Of a DNA stretch of 64,000 nt, positions 36,954 through 45,126 are shown piece after piece. Position 1 is the stretch's first letter. Each line of letters begins with the position of its first letter. Location: positions 65,625 through 129,624 of the forward strand of contig CAJODR010000002.1 in the NCBI GenBank assembly GCA_905233275.1, in the 5' to 3' direction. Position numbers and translations under genes: made by a program. Source of the stretch: an uncultured Bacteroidales bacterium. GTDB taxonomy: Bacteria > Bacteroidota > Bacteroidia > Bacteroidales > UBA932. The notes beneath the pieces are model-generated. The model was not told where the DNA came from and did not search any database. It worked only from the letters and a program-made list of their open reading frames with translations.

Positions 36954-38778
36954 CCTTCAGCAGGGTCTTGTGGATGCGGATTGGCTCCGCCCCGAGGTTG
37001 ATTATTTCATACTGTCCGAGCGAGGCGGGGACCACGACGACATCCATGAAAGAAGCATCGTAGAAGCGCTCCGGATGGGCTTTGCTCCGGATACGCACCT
37101 TCTCTCCGTCCACCACGGTGAGGACATGGAAACGCCCCTTGGTATCGTCCTCGATAGACTTTTCAAACTCCAGGCGCCGAAGCGAAATATACATCAGCTC
37201 GTGCTCTCCGAGAATACATTCGCCCTGGCCCTCGGCGCCGCGGATGAAGCGCGGCTTCTGCACGACATTTTCGCGGATCCATGAGGTCCTGCGGTCCTGC
37301 GCCACGTTTTCCTTGCCGAGTTTGGTGTGTATCGGGCGCTGCTTGCCGTCGAAGTCGAGGCGGAGGTAGTCATACATCTTGTATGTATAGCTTCCAACGG
37401 TCAGCGAACCGATTTCCAGGATGACCTGGTTGCGTCCCGAGGAATGCACCGTACCAGCAGGAAGCATGACCTGGAGGCCGGGCCTGGATTCCTCGTAACT
37501 GATATATTTCATATAGTCCACGCTCTTGTGCTCCTTGTCCGCCGCCTCGATATCCCTGAAGAACTGAGGCAGGTCGGCATCGTCCCTGAAGCCGATGAAC
37601 GTCTTGGCGTCATGGCCGGTCACTACCACGTAATAACTCTCGTCCTGGCGGCCCAGCTCGTTGTAGTGCTCGATATTGTATTTGCCGCCGGAATGGCACT
37701 GGATCGACATATTTCCGGTCGAATGGTAGCTGTCGTCATAATTGAAGCGGATCGGGAAATAGCCGCCGTACTTCTTCACGCACTGCCGGCCCATCACCGC
37801 GTCGCCCTCCTTCATGAACAGGCTGCAGAAGGGGAATTCGACGACAGTCCCGCCGACATCCACCATCACGCTCACCTCCATCGGGATCATGTCGAACACC
37901 CACGCGCAGTTGCGCATTTCCTCCGGCAGATGGCGAAGCTTCTTCATATACGTACCGCCCCAGACGCCTTCGAGATATACCGGTTTGCAGCGGAACGGCT
38001 GCCGCGCCGCGGAGGCGAATATCTCCGAGAGGGCCTTCTGCGGCAGCATTTTCAGATCATCCTCGTGATCCGAATCGAAATAATAATCGAAGTGAGTACC
38101 CTGAAGAATCTCCTTCCTCAGGCCAACGGCCACTTCAAAATCAGCATAATAGCAACGCCTGATCATCAGGCTCACCGGAAGGGGTTCCTTCATGCCGAGA
38201 TTCTTGTACGCGCCCCTCCGGATGCGGAGAATCGACTCCTTCGGAGTGACGTCAAACCAGCATTTCACGTCGTACAGCCACCTCATCGCCCCGACAAGGC
38301 ATCCGCAGCCGTACACTATCACCACGCGTCCCCTGCCGTCCTTCTCCATCTCCAGCACATTGGTCAGCTTCTGGAGCTTGTAGGCATCGATCAATCCCTC
38401 GTATCCACCGTGGTATATCTTTCCGAAAAGCAGGGTCGGATCCGCCTCGCGGTCCCAGCTCAGATGCTTGTCGACGAGATTGTAAATCTGCCTCTCGCTC
38501 CTGTATACACGGGAAAAATCCTCTGTCCTCGTCCCTATGCCAAGGGCTTCAAGCCGCCCCTTCAAAAGGGTTACGAAGCGGCTCCAATCCGCCGTCGTAT
38601 ACCCGTCCAGGGCCAGAATCTGCGTCCTTTCCGCGGCCGCCTCTGCGAGTTTCCCCGCCATCGCCGCCGCACATTTCTCCGTCCCCGCTACAAGGGACCT
38701 CACCGTTTCTTCCCCGAGTGCCACCCTGTTCACCGGCACCGGATCATCAAACGGAAATGGTTTATACATGAATGACAT
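36928..38778 (-). CDS. Class I mannose-6-phosphate isomerase-like enzyme with N-terminal kinase-like domain
   Basis: A 616-residue protein. The C-terminal half resembles class I (cupin) phosphomannose isomerases: KPVYLEGVWGG, then NMSIQCHSGGKYNIEH with the Gln and His metal ligands, then QVMLPAGTVHSSGRNQVILEIG, whose His and Glu would complete a zinc site. The N-terminal ~300 residues are not part of classical enzymes and look like a P-loop or kinase-derived domain (RFVTLLKGRLEALGI, RGRVVIVYGCGCLVGAMRW) whose Walker A motif is not intact. Such two-domain proteins occur in Bacteroidota sugar operons. It probably interconverts an aldose and ketose phosphate or free sugar. It lies between a fucose-isomerase-like gene and the ROK gene. 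Confidence 0.82.
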   Translation of the reverse strand: MSFMYKPFPFDDPVPVNRVALGEETVRSLVAGTEKCAAAMAGKLAEAAAERTQILALDGYTTADWSRFVTLLKGRLEALGIGTRTEDFSRVYRSERQIYNLVDKHLSWDREADPTLLFGKIYHGGYEGLIDAYKLQKLTNVLEMEKDGRGRVVIVYGCGCLVGAMRWLYDVKCWFDVTPKESILRIRRGAYKNLGMKEPLPVSLMIRRCYYADFEVAVGLRKEILQGTHFDYYFDSDHEDDLKMLPQKALSEIFASAARQPFRCKPVYLEGVWGGTYMKKLRHLPEEMRNCAWVFDMIPMEVSVMVDVGGTVVEFPFCSLFMKEGDAVMGRQCVKKYGGYFPIRFNYDDSYHSTGNMSIQCHSGGKYNIEHYNELGRQDESYYVVVTGHDAKTFIGFRDDADLPQFFRDIEAADKEHKSVDYMKYISYEESRPGLQVMLPAGTVHSSGRNQVILEIGSLTVGSYTYKMYDYLRLDFDGKQRPIHTKLGKENVAQDRRTSWIRENVVQKPRFIRGAEGQGECILGEHELMYISLRRLEFEKSIEDDTKGRFHVLTVVDGEKVRIRSKAHPERFYDASFMDVVVVPASLGQYEIINLGAEPIRIHKTLLKDGFEKCEP

Positions 38779-38790
38779 ATATCAGAATGC

Positions 38791-40254
38791 TTAATCAATA
38801 TTGAAATACTCTATGTTCATCATCTCTGCAAAGTCCTGCAGCGTGTCGCGGCAGTCACCGTCGACAATTCCGTAGTGCTGGGTGGCGCCGATGCGGAGGA
38901 CCTGTTCCCAAAGCTGCTTGACGGGGACGACGGGTTTGAAGATGGTGTGGCTGTAGGTCGCCAGGAGGTGTTTTTTGGCACTTTGGGGAGTGTCTTTTTC
39001 AGATAGACTTTCGGCCAGGAAGGTGATGAGCTTGTACCTGCCGTCTTCCTCGTAGAGACCGGCGACAGTCTTCATTCCGGGACTGATGCGGTACCAGGCG
39101 AAGGGAGCGCCGGCGTACTTCCATGAGGTTTTGGCGAAGCGCACGTCGCGGGATATGATGACGTTGTCCTGCCATGCGGGGTCATTGTGGTCGTTGGGAC
39201 CGGCGTGGCCTCCGGCGAATGTGCCGAAATCGTCCTCGATGTGGAAAGGCTCTATGAAATTGACGTTCTTGCCTGTGATGAGCTTGAGGATGTAGGTGAT
39301 GAGACCGGCACCGATGTCAGCCTCTGGGACCAGGACGCTGACGTTTTCGTTGAACCAGCCGGGGTAGAAGCCTGCGCGGCATCCGGCGGTGCGAAAGGTG
39401 GCCTGGTCGATGTCGTTGTAGACGTAGCAGTCGATGTCGTTTTTCTCGGCCATCTTCTTGATGGCGAGGGTGGCCTTGACGCAGCCGATGAACTTGTCGT
39501 ATTCGACATCTTCCATCATCTTGTAGCGCGAGGTAAGCTCGTCGGCATATGCCTTGACCTCTTCGGGCGTGAGATTGTCGATTTCGGCGCCGTAATCAGA
39601 ATAAGGAAGATAATGGATCTCGGGACCGAGTTTGGTGAAGAGGTCGTAGTTGTCGATGTAGGTCGACCACATGGCCTCGTTCATATTCGCCATGAGGCCG
39701 ACGTTGGAATGGCGGAGAACGGTGCGGACCCGGGCGGCATCGGCGAAGATGCGGACCTTTTCGGTGATTTCGCCGCGGGTGCCCATGACGGTCTTGACGT
39801 TCTTCCTGGGGACCCTCTTTATGCTTCCGGAGCCCTCCAGGGAGCCAACGAGGGTTCCTGCGCAGAGGTAATCCACGAAGTCGTCCTCGTCGAGGGTGGT
39901 CTCGAAGCTCATGCGGTCCTTGGCGACATTGCAGAAAATGATGGGGATTTCGGGGCAGTCCCTGAGGAAGCGGATCCATGCGAAGTCCTCGCTCCAGGAG
40001 AGGAATTCGGCGTAGATGAAATCCACCTTCTCCTTGAAGAACAAGTCTATCGCCCTCTCCGCATCTTCCCTCTCATACACGATGCCCGGATCCACCAGAT
40101 CCAGGAAGCCCATTGTGGCTTTGATGTCTTTAACGGCAGCGTCCTTGCGCTCTCCGTAGGTCCCCCTGTTGGGACCGCTGAGGTTTTTGAATCTCGGCGA
40201 TGCTATGAGCAGGAGGCCTGCCTTGGCCTTTCTCGCCTTCTGGTTTTTATTCAT
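38791..40254 (-). CDS. L-fucose/L-arabinose isomerase-superfamily protein
   Basis: A 487-residue cytoplasmic protein resembling the L-fucose and L-arabinose isomerase fold. The N-terminal alpha/beta region includes FIYAEFLSWSEDFAWIRFLRDCPEIPIIFCNV. The C-terminal part has the expected active-site-like segments (EPFHIEDDFGTFAGGHAGPND with Glu, Asp and His; TQHYGIVDGD). These enzymes interconvert aldoses and ketoses using Mn2+. Which sugar it acts on is not readable. It overlaps the MFS gene by eight bases and precedes the PMI-like gene by 12 bases, so transporter, isomerase and kinase are tightly coupled. Confidence 0.83.
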   Translation of the reverse strand: MNKNQKARKAKAGLLLIASPRFKNLSGPNRGTYGERKDAAVKDIKATMGFLDLVDPGIVYEREDAERAIDLFFKEKVDFIYAEFLSWSEDFAWIRFLRDCPEIPIIFCNVAKDRMSFETTLDEDDFVDYLCAGTLVGSLEGSGSIKRVPRKNVKTVMGTRGEITEKVRIFADAARVRTVLRHSNVGLMANMNEAMWSTYIDNYDLFTKLGPEIHYLPYSDYGAEIDNLTPEEVKAYADELTSRYKMMEDVEYDKFIGCVKATLAIKKMAEKNDIDCYVYNDIDQATFRTAGCRAGFYPGWFNENVSVLVPEADIGAGLITYILKLITGKNVNFIEPFHIEDDFGTFAGGHAGPNDHNDPAWQDNVIISRDVRFAKTSWKYAGAPFAWYRISPGMKTVAGLYEEDGRYKLITFLAESLSEKDTPQSAKKHLLATYSHTIFKPVVPVKQLWEQVLRIGATQHYGIVDGDCRDTLQDFAEMMNIEYFNID

Positions 40255-41497
40255 GGTTCACTATTTTAGTATTGTCACGGTTGTAATACTTGTAACTCAC
40301 CCAGAGGCAAGCCAGGCCGCATACGAGCCAGATGACTCCGAGGATGGGGAACGTCGCGTTGAGGCTGCCTGTCGCTTCCTTGATCAGGGCGAGGACATAC
40401 GGTGCAGTCGCACCTACGGCAAATCCGGTCATGATCATCGCGCTGGAGCAGCTGGCGTGGAGATGTTCGGGAGTTACGTCGTAGAGGGCCGCGTAGATAT
40501 TCGCATCGAAGAATGCCCTGAAGAAGCCCCAGCCGGCGAAGCAGAGATAGAGTAGCCACAGGCTCCTGGCAGTGCCCATGAAGGGCAGGAACGCCGCGCC
40601 CAGAATCAGGCCTGCTCCCTGGATTATCATCCGTTTCTTTGGATCGCGGGCGGCCCACTTGTCGGACAGCGTCCCGGCCAGAAGCACTCCGACGAATGCT
40701 GCCACATAGGTCCACAGCATCGAATTGAGCCCCGCCTGGGCTCCGCTCTGATGGAAATTCTCCTGAAGGAAGGTCGGCACCCAGGTCATGTATCCGGTGA
40801 TGACGAATATGAACCCGCAGAACCCGATAGTCACCATCAGTGCCGTCGGGGTTGTAAACACGGTCTTGAACCCGTCCCAGATTGACACCTTCGCCCCCTG
40901 GCCGTTCTGATCAGCCACCGGCTTCCTCGGCATGTCCTTGAGCCTCCATGCCATCACAGCCGCCCAGATGACACCGGCGCCGCCGAAGATGTAGAATGCA
41001 TACTGCCATCCGAGATGGTCGCCGATGTATCCGGCGAGCCATCCGGCGAGAATCACTCCCACATAATAGGACGTCTGGTGGATTGACATCGCCCTTGCAC
41101 GCGTCTCAGTATGATACTGCCCGAGCAGCGAATAATTGGCCGGCCCGAAGAACGCCTCACCGCCACCGGTCGCTACAGAGCGGGTGAGGATGAGGAGGAA
41201 CACCCCGTTGGCAAGTCCGGTAAACATTGTCGCCACGCTCCAGAAGAGGATCGACAGGGTCGTCACCCACTTGCGGCTGAAACGGTCTCCGACCCAGCCT
41301 CCGATAGGCACCATCAGAGCGTAGAACAAATTGAAAAACACTGCAATAAGACTCACCGAGGTGTCTGTGAGAGAGAGGGCGTCCCTTATCTGGGGCAGCA
41401 CTGAATTGAAGACCTGACGGTCTCCCTGATTGAGGAGATAGGCGACCCATAAAAGCGCCAAAACCTCCCATTTATACCATTTATTTGAGGATTTCAT
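40247..41497 (-). CDS. MFS transporter, first gene of the utilisation operon
   Basis: A 416-residue inner-membrane carrier with about 12 transmembrane helices. The major facilitator signature between helices 2 and 3 is clear (GGWVGDRFSRKWVTTL), and LAGTLSDKWAARDPKKRMI occurs in the second half. N-terminal GDRQVFNSVLPQIRDAL resembles the sugar-phosphate/hexuronate or organic-anion subgroup. It probably imports the mono- or oligosaccharide released in the periplasm. It is the first gene after the promoter at 41536-41566. Its last eight bases overlap the isomerase gene. Confidence 0.92.
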   Translation of the reverse strand: MKSSNKWYKWEVLALLWVAYLLNQGDRQVFNSVLPQIRDALSLTDTSVSLIAVFFNLFYALMVPIGGWVGDRFSRKWVTTLSILFWSVATMFTGLANGVFLLILTRSVATGGGEAFFGPANYSLLGQYHTETRARAMSIHQTSYYVGVILAGWLAGYIGDHLGWQYAFYIFGGAGVIWAAVMAWRLKDMPRKPVADQNGQGAKVSIWDGFKTVFTTPTALMVTIGFCGFIFVITGYMTWVPTFLQENFHQSGAQAGLNSMLWTYVAAFVGVLLAGTLSDKWAARDPKKRMIIQGAGLILGAAFLPFMGTARSLWLLYLCFAGWGFFRAFFDANIYAALYDVTPEHLHASCSSAMIMTGFAVGATAPYVLALIKEATGSLNATFPILGVIWLVCGLACLWVSYKYYNRDNTKIVNHE

Positions 41498-41517
41498 AAT
41501 AGCCGCGTCCGGTTTTG

Positions 41518-41534
41518 CTGTGGTGCACTGTGGT
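41518..41534. promoter_or_regulatory. Paired CTGTGGT direct repeats at the utilisation-operon start site
   Basis: Two CTGTGGT copies (41518-41524 and 41528-41534) are ten bases apart, one helical turn, right around the predicted transcription start of the 12-gene operon. This spacing suits a regulator-binding site. No regulator is known to bind it; the GntR protein encoded at 15983 is one candidate. Confidence 0.45.
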
Positions 41535-41535
41535 A

Positions 41536-41566
41536 CAAAATTAGCAAAATAATCCTATTAACCAAA
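41536..41566 (-). promoter_or_regulatory. Bacteroidota-type promoter of the polysaccharide utilisation operon
   Basis: On the minus strand TTTG (41563-41566), exactly 19 bases, then TAATTTTG (41536-41543) match the Bacteroidota sigma-factor consensus TTTG-N19-TAnnTTTG. The predicted start near 41529 gives a leader of about 32 bases before the MFS gene. Confidence 0.8.
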
Positions 41567-41573
41567 TTTTTCT

Positions 41574-41581
41574 TATCTTTA
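41574..41581 (+). promoter_or_regulatory. Minus-7 box just before the mutarotase-like gene
   Basis: TATCTTTA fits TAnnTTTG except for the last base and ends seven bases before the ATG at 41589. Transcription from it would give a leaderless or nearly leaderless mRNA. No good TTTG is present at the usual distance. Confidence 0.5.
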
Positions 41582-41588
41582 CGTGCGT

Positions 41589-42437
41589 ATGAACACAGTT
41601 TTTCATCTTCCGGGTAAGGACGCTTACTACCGCGGCACCCGCTTCGACTACTCCGGCATCTTCTCTTCGCTCGAGTTTCTCGGCACCGAAATGGCCGGTC
41701 AGTGGTTCGAGCGCTACGACCCATTCGTACACGATGCCGTCAAAGGTCCTGTAGAGGAATACACCCCCGTCGGCTACGACGAATGCGCCCCGGGCGAAGG
41801 CTTCCTCAAAATCGGCGTCGGCGTCCTCCGCCGCCCCGATTCCGCCCCGTACGACCGTTTCCGTCCCTACGAAATCATCGACCCGGGCACCTGGGAGATT
41901 GAATCGTCGCCAGGTTCCGTCACCTTCCGCCACACCATGGACCACCCCCCCTGGCACTACGTCTACACCAAAATCTGCTCTTTCGGGGAGGACCGCTTAA
42001 GCATCTCCCACTCCCTCCAAAACCTCGACGCCCCGCTTGCCGGCGAGGTATACAACCATAATTTCTTCACCTTCGGACGCCTTGAGACCACTCCGGACCG
42101 CGAAATCGACTTCGCCTTCCGCCCCGCGGGGACCTGGAGGGCAGCCTACGACTCTGTCGGCCTGACCGGCAGCGGCATTCGATTCAAAAGGGCCCTTGCC
42201 GGCGGTGAATCCGTCTACATGGGCGACCTCCACTCCGCCGACAGCGCCGTCACGCCATACGACATCCGCCTCCGGGAGCGCTCCAACGGCCGTGAAGTCC
42301 ACATTCTGGGCGATGCCGTCATCTCCCGCATCGTGTTCTGGTCCAACCACAGGATCGCCTGCGTCGAGCCGTACACTCCGTTTTCCATAAAAAATGGCGA
42401 AACATTCCGTCTCGCCATCAAGTATATCTTTTCCTAG
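41589..42437 (+). CDS. Galactose-mutarotase-like (aldose epimerase-fold) protein
   Basis: A 282-residue cytoplasmic protein with the look of a galactose mutarotase-like beta-sandwich (YRGTRFDYSGIFSSLEF, VYNHNFFTF, RIVFWSNHRIACVEPYTPFSI). NHNFF contains a His in the position often used by mutarotases, and the EPYTP motif near the end would supply a Glu. It probably equilibrates anomers of a sugar, or only binds one. A GTG two codons upstream (41583) is possible, but the ATG at 41589 sits exactly where transcription should begin after the TATCTTTA box. It is divergent from the utilisation operon. Its stop shares CTAG with the stop of the converging EEP gene. Confidence 0.75.
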   Translation: MNTVFHLPGKDAYYRGTRFDYSGIFSSLEFLGTEMAGQWFERYDPFVHDAVKGPVEEYTPVGYDECAPGEGFLKIGVGVLRRPDSAPYDRFRPYEIIDPGTWEIESSPGSVTFRHTMDHPPWHYVYTKICSFGEDRLSISHSLQNLDAPLAGEVYNHNFFTFGRLETTPDREIDFAFRPAGTWRAAYDSVGLTGSGIRFKRALAGGESVYMGDLHSADSAVTPYDIRLRERSNGREVHILGDAVISRIVFWSNHRIACVEPYTPFSIKNGETFRLAIKYIFS

Positions 42438-43279
42438 AACAGCAGCTGCGCTGTCACCGGATAGTGGTCGGAAACGAATTTCCGGCCTCCGTATTCCTTG
42501 CGCACGGTCTCATATTTCAGGCATGAGGAGAAGCCTGAGATGAAGATATAGTCGATAATACTCTTGTCCTCTTTGCCCCAGGCGTGGAATGTCGCCAGAC
42601 GGTCAGTAACCGCCGCCACGTCGCGGGCCGACTCCATTTTACCCTTGAGAGGAGAGAATTCTTCCCTCTCAGGAGTCATGTTGAAATCGCCCGTCAGGAC
42701 CATCGGGAGGCCCTTCGGATTGATGGAGGCGATGCGGTTCACGATCAGCGCGAGCCCCTCTCTCCTGGCGTCCCAGCCGACATGGTCGAGGTGCGTATTG
42801 ACAAAGAAAAACTCCTTGCCGGAAGCCTTGTCCCTCAGAAGGGCCCAGGTGGCGGTCCTGTAGCACGCCGCATCCCAGCCGCGTGACGGCTTGTCGGGAG
42901 TCTCGGAAAGCCAGAACGTGCCCCATTTCAGGAGTTTGATCTTCTTCTTGTTGTAGAATATACTCATGTATTCGCCCTTCTTCTTGCCGTCGTCGCGGCC
43001 GACGCCGACGCTCTTGTAGCCGCGGCAGAATTCTTCAATGAACTTGACCTGGTAGAGGTAGGCTTCCTGTACGCCGAACACGTCCGGCATCTGGTCCATG
43101 ATCATCTCAGCCGTCGCAGGTGCGCGGAACTGCCACGAATTGGTGCCGTCATTGGCCTCTCCGTTGCGGATATTGTAGGACATTACCGTGATGGATGCGG
43201 GGCCCTCATTCTTCTTTGCCAGCGACTGGACCGGAATAAGCGTAAGCGCTGCAAGCAGCAGGGGGAGAAGTTTCTTCAT
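42434..43279 (-). CDS. Endonuclease/exonuclease/phosphatase-family protein, exported
   Basis: A 281-residue EEP-superfamily phosphoesterase. I start it at the ATG at 43279, which begins a signal peptide (MKKLLPLLLAALTLIPVQSLA); the longer reading would begin upstream of the predicted transcription start. Motifs in order: MSYNIRNG, FGVQEAYLYQ (metal ligand Glu), NTHLDHVGWDAR, VLTGDFNMTPE (catalytic Asp and Asn), IDYIFISGF and SDHYPVTAQL (catalytic His). It differs clearly from the first EEP protein at 15222, which is a lipoprotein. Close relatives in Bacteroidota are annotated as exported endonuclease/exonuclease/phosphatase proteins of unknown substrate. Its start region is divergent from the ThiL-like gene. 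Confidence 0.9.
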   Translation of the reverse strand: MKKLLPLLLAALTLIPVQSLAKKNEGPASITVMSYNIRNGEANDGTNSWQFRAPATAEMIMDQMPDVFGVQEAYLYQVKFIEEFCRGYKSVGVGRDDGKKKGEYMSIFYNKKKIKLLKWGTFWLSETPDKPSRGWDAACYRTATWALLRDKASGKEFFFVNTHLDHVGWDARREGLALIVNRIASINPKGLPMVLTGDFNMTPEREEFSPLKGKMESARDVAAVTDRLATFHAWGKEDKSIIDYIFISGFSSCLKYETVRKEYGGRKFVSDHYPVTAQLLF

Positions 43280-43302
43280 TTCGTTTTTGTCTTTTGGGAA
43301 TT

Positions 43303-43310
43303 CAAATATA
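43303..43310 (-). promoter_or_regulatory. Minus-7 box of the exported EEP gene
   Basis: On the minus strand TATATTTG matches TAnnTTTG exactly. A start near 43297 gives an 18-base leader before the ATG at 43279, which supports that start codon. Only 12 bases separate it from the divergent box at 43323. Confidence 0.6.
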
Positions 43311-43322
43311 CGGATTTTTGCG

Positions 43323-43330
43323 TATTTTTG
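43323..43330 (+). promoter_or_regulatory. Minus-7 box of the ThiL-like gene, leaderless arrangement
   Basis: TATTTTTG matches TAnnTTTG exactly and ends seven bases before the ATG at 43338, so the transcript would begin at or next to the start codon. Confidence 0.6.
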
Positions 43331-43337
43331 CGTCATT

Positions 43338-44333
43338 ATGGCAGAGAGTTTCTACGATATAGGCAAAATGGAGGCCATCCGCCTCCTCTACGAAGGAACG
43401 CCCTTCACTCCTTTTTCCAGCCCCCGATTCACCACAGGACAGAATTCCACGGTCATCACCGCGCAGGCGATGAAAGTCGAAGGCATCGACTTCGACCTCG
43501 TCTATTTCCCCCTCAAGCACCTCGGCTACAAGGCCGCAGTTGCCGTTACCGGCGAATTGTACGCCGCCATGGCCACCCCGAAAGTGCTGTCCGTCATCCT
43601 CGGCGTCTCCTCCAAGCTCGACATCAAGGAGATCCGCGAGCTCTGGAGCGGCATCGTCACCGGCGCCCGTGAATTCGGCTACAGCGACGTCGCACTCGAC
43701 CTCGTCCCTTCACCCAACGGCCTCACCATCAGCATTTCCGCCTCCGGCGAATTGACACAGCTCACCGCCTCCCGTACTCCGAAACCCAAAACAAAGGACC
43801 TTCTCTGCGTCTCAGGACGCCTCGGAGCCGCATATCTCGGCCTCCGGGTGCTCGAAAACGCGCGAAAGACATTCGATGCCGAAGGCACCCAGCCCGATCT
43901 CGAAAAGTACCGCATGATAGTCGGCGCCTATCTCAAGCCGGAGCTTGAAGCAGGCCTTCCGGAGCGCCTCGCATCCGCTGAAATCTACCCTTCAGCAGGC
44001 CGCTTCATCACCCGCGGCCTCTCCGACGCCGTCAAGAGCATTGCACGCGAGACCGGCCTCGGCGCCAAGGTTTACGCCGACAAGATTCCGTTCGAGGGCA
44101 ACAGTTTCGCCCTCGGCAAAGAACTCGATATCGACCCCGTCTCCGCTGCCATGAACGGCGGCGACGACTGCCAGATTCTATTCGCAATCCCGATCCTCTC
44201 GTTTGAGAAATTCCGCAGGGACTTTCAGACCTTCGACATCATCGGCCACCTGGCCGAACCCGACGCCGGAGAAGTGCTCGTCACCCCTGACGGAGTCGAG
44301 CTTCCACTCCGCGCCCAGGGCTGGAGCGACTAG
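43338..44333 (+). CDS. ThiL/AIR-synthase-family protein with altered metal-binding motifs
   Basis: A 331-residue protein aligned by eye to thiamine-monophosphate kinase (ThiL). Conserved ThiL-like segments are EGIDFDLVYFPLKHLGYKA (from residue 48), PKVLSVILGVSS, LLCVSGRLGAAYLGLRVLE and NGGDDCQILFAI (Gly-Gly-Asp-Asp at 274-277). However, two acidic motifs that hold Mg-ATP in ThiL are not recognisable. The N-terminal GDDAAV-type motif is replaced by TTGQNSTVI, and the GGDTT-type motif by LDLVPSPNG. It may be an inactive or repurposed paralogue. The frame is open upstream of the chosen ATG, but that would precede the promoter. No thiamine genes are nearby. Confidence 0.75.
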   Translation: MAESFYDIGKMEAIRLLYEGTPFTPFSSPRFTTGQNSTVITAQAMKVEGIDFDLVYFPLKHLGYKAAVAVTGELYAAMATPKVLSVILGVSSKLDIKEIRELWSGIVTGAREFGYSDVALDLVPSPNGLTISISASGELTQLTASRTPKPKTKDLLCVSGRLGAAYLGLRVLENARKTFDAEGTQPDLEKYRMIVGAYLKPELEAGLPERLASAEIYPSAGRFITRGLSDAVKSIARETGLGAKVYADKIPFEGNSFALGKELDIDPVSAAMNGGDDCQILFAIPILSFEKFRRDFQTFDIIGHLAEPDAGEVLVTPDGVELPLRAQGWSD

Positions 44334-44351
44334 CCCCAGAATACGAATTAT

Positions 44352-44382
44352 TTTGATTTTTCATCTATTATTTCTACTTTTA
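44352..44382 (+). promoter_or_regulatory. Promoter of the DUF4923 gene
   Basis: TTTG (44352-44355), 19 bases, then TACTTTTA (44375-44382), one mismatch from TAnnTTTG. Predicted start near 44389, leader about 28 bases. Confidence 0.65.
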
Positions 44383-44416
44383 CAATTCGGAAACAAATCT
44401 TTAACTATTTATAACG

Positions 44417-45070
44417 ATGAAAAAAGTTATTTCTATCCTTGCCCTCGCAGCCGCGATGACATTCACCGCTTCTGCACAGTCTGTTCTCGGCAACATTCTC
44501 AGCGAACTCGGTTCCGGTGATGCCGGCTCCACCACCGCAAAGATCACCAACATCATCAGCGGCCTTGCAGGCACCGTCTATTCCGCACCTGTCTCCCTCA
44601 ACGGCACTTACACCTATCAGGGCAGCGCAGTCAGCGTTTCCTCCACTGAAGGCGGCGTTGTCAGCAACCTCGCAGGCACCGCAGTTTCCTCCGGCATCGA
44701 GTCCAAGGTTGACCAGGCTCTCGCCAAGGTCGGCATCAAACCCGGCGTCACCACCTTCACCTTCAACAACACCGACAACACCTTCACCTGCAACGTGATG
44801 GGAATTCCGCTCAGCGGCAACTACAAAGTCGGCGACGGCGAAAACACTGTCACCCTCACCTTCGGCAAGACCCTGAAGTATCTCAGCATGACCGGCAACC
44901 TCAAATCCACCACCAACGGCTGCGAAATGCTCTTCCCCGCCAACAAGATGCTCACCTTCCTCAAGAAGGTCGCCTCTGTCGCCGGCCAGGCCTCTTCCGA
45001 GATCAAAGGCATCGCCTCCCTCGCTGACGGCTACGACCAGTTCAAAGTCGGTCTCAAACTCACAAAATAA
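44417..45070 (+). CDS. DUF4923-type exported protein (function unknown)
   Basis: A 217-residue protein with a signal peptide ending TASAQ. The mature part is rich in Ser, Thr and Gly and looks like the DUF4923 family, which is common in Bacteroidales: LNGTYTYQGSAVSVSS, NTDNTFTCNVMGIPLSGNY and LKYLSMTGNLKSTTNGCEMLF. These are likely lipocalin-like or beta-barrel envelope proteins; no activity is known to me. It is monocistronic, with its own promoter upstream and a strong bidirectional terminator downstream. Codon use is typical of a well-expressed gene. Confidence 0.82.
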   Translation: MKKVISILALAAAMTFTASAQSVLGNILSELGSGDAGSTTAKITNIISGLAGTVYSAPVSLNGTYTYQGSAVSVSSTEGGVVSNLAGTAVSSGIESKVDQALAKVGIKPGVTTFTFNNTDNTFTCNVMGIPLSGNYKVGDGENTVTLTFGKTLKYLSMTGNLKSTTNGCEMLFPANKMLTFLKKVASVAGQASSEIKGIASLADGYDQFKVGLKLTK

Positions 45071-45088
45071 GATATTTTCTTTTGTGAT

Positions 45089-45126
45089 AAAAATAAGGAC
45101 GGCCCCTTCGGACCGTCCTTATTTTT
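45089..45126. terminator. Bidirectional terminator between DUF4923 and glyQS
   Basis: A perfect 14-bp stem (AAAAATAAGGACGG and its complement) surrounds a ten-base loop. The arms end in A- and T-runs, so it can stop transcription both ways. Its right arm reaches the stop codon of glycyl-tRNA synthetase. Confidence 0.85.

Noticed and set aside
37327..38775. 482-codon plus-strand frame opposite the isomerase-like gene, and similar frames at 45257-46648 and 47072-48250
   Set aside because: High G+C leaves long open antisense frames. The minus-strand products match known families across the same DNA.
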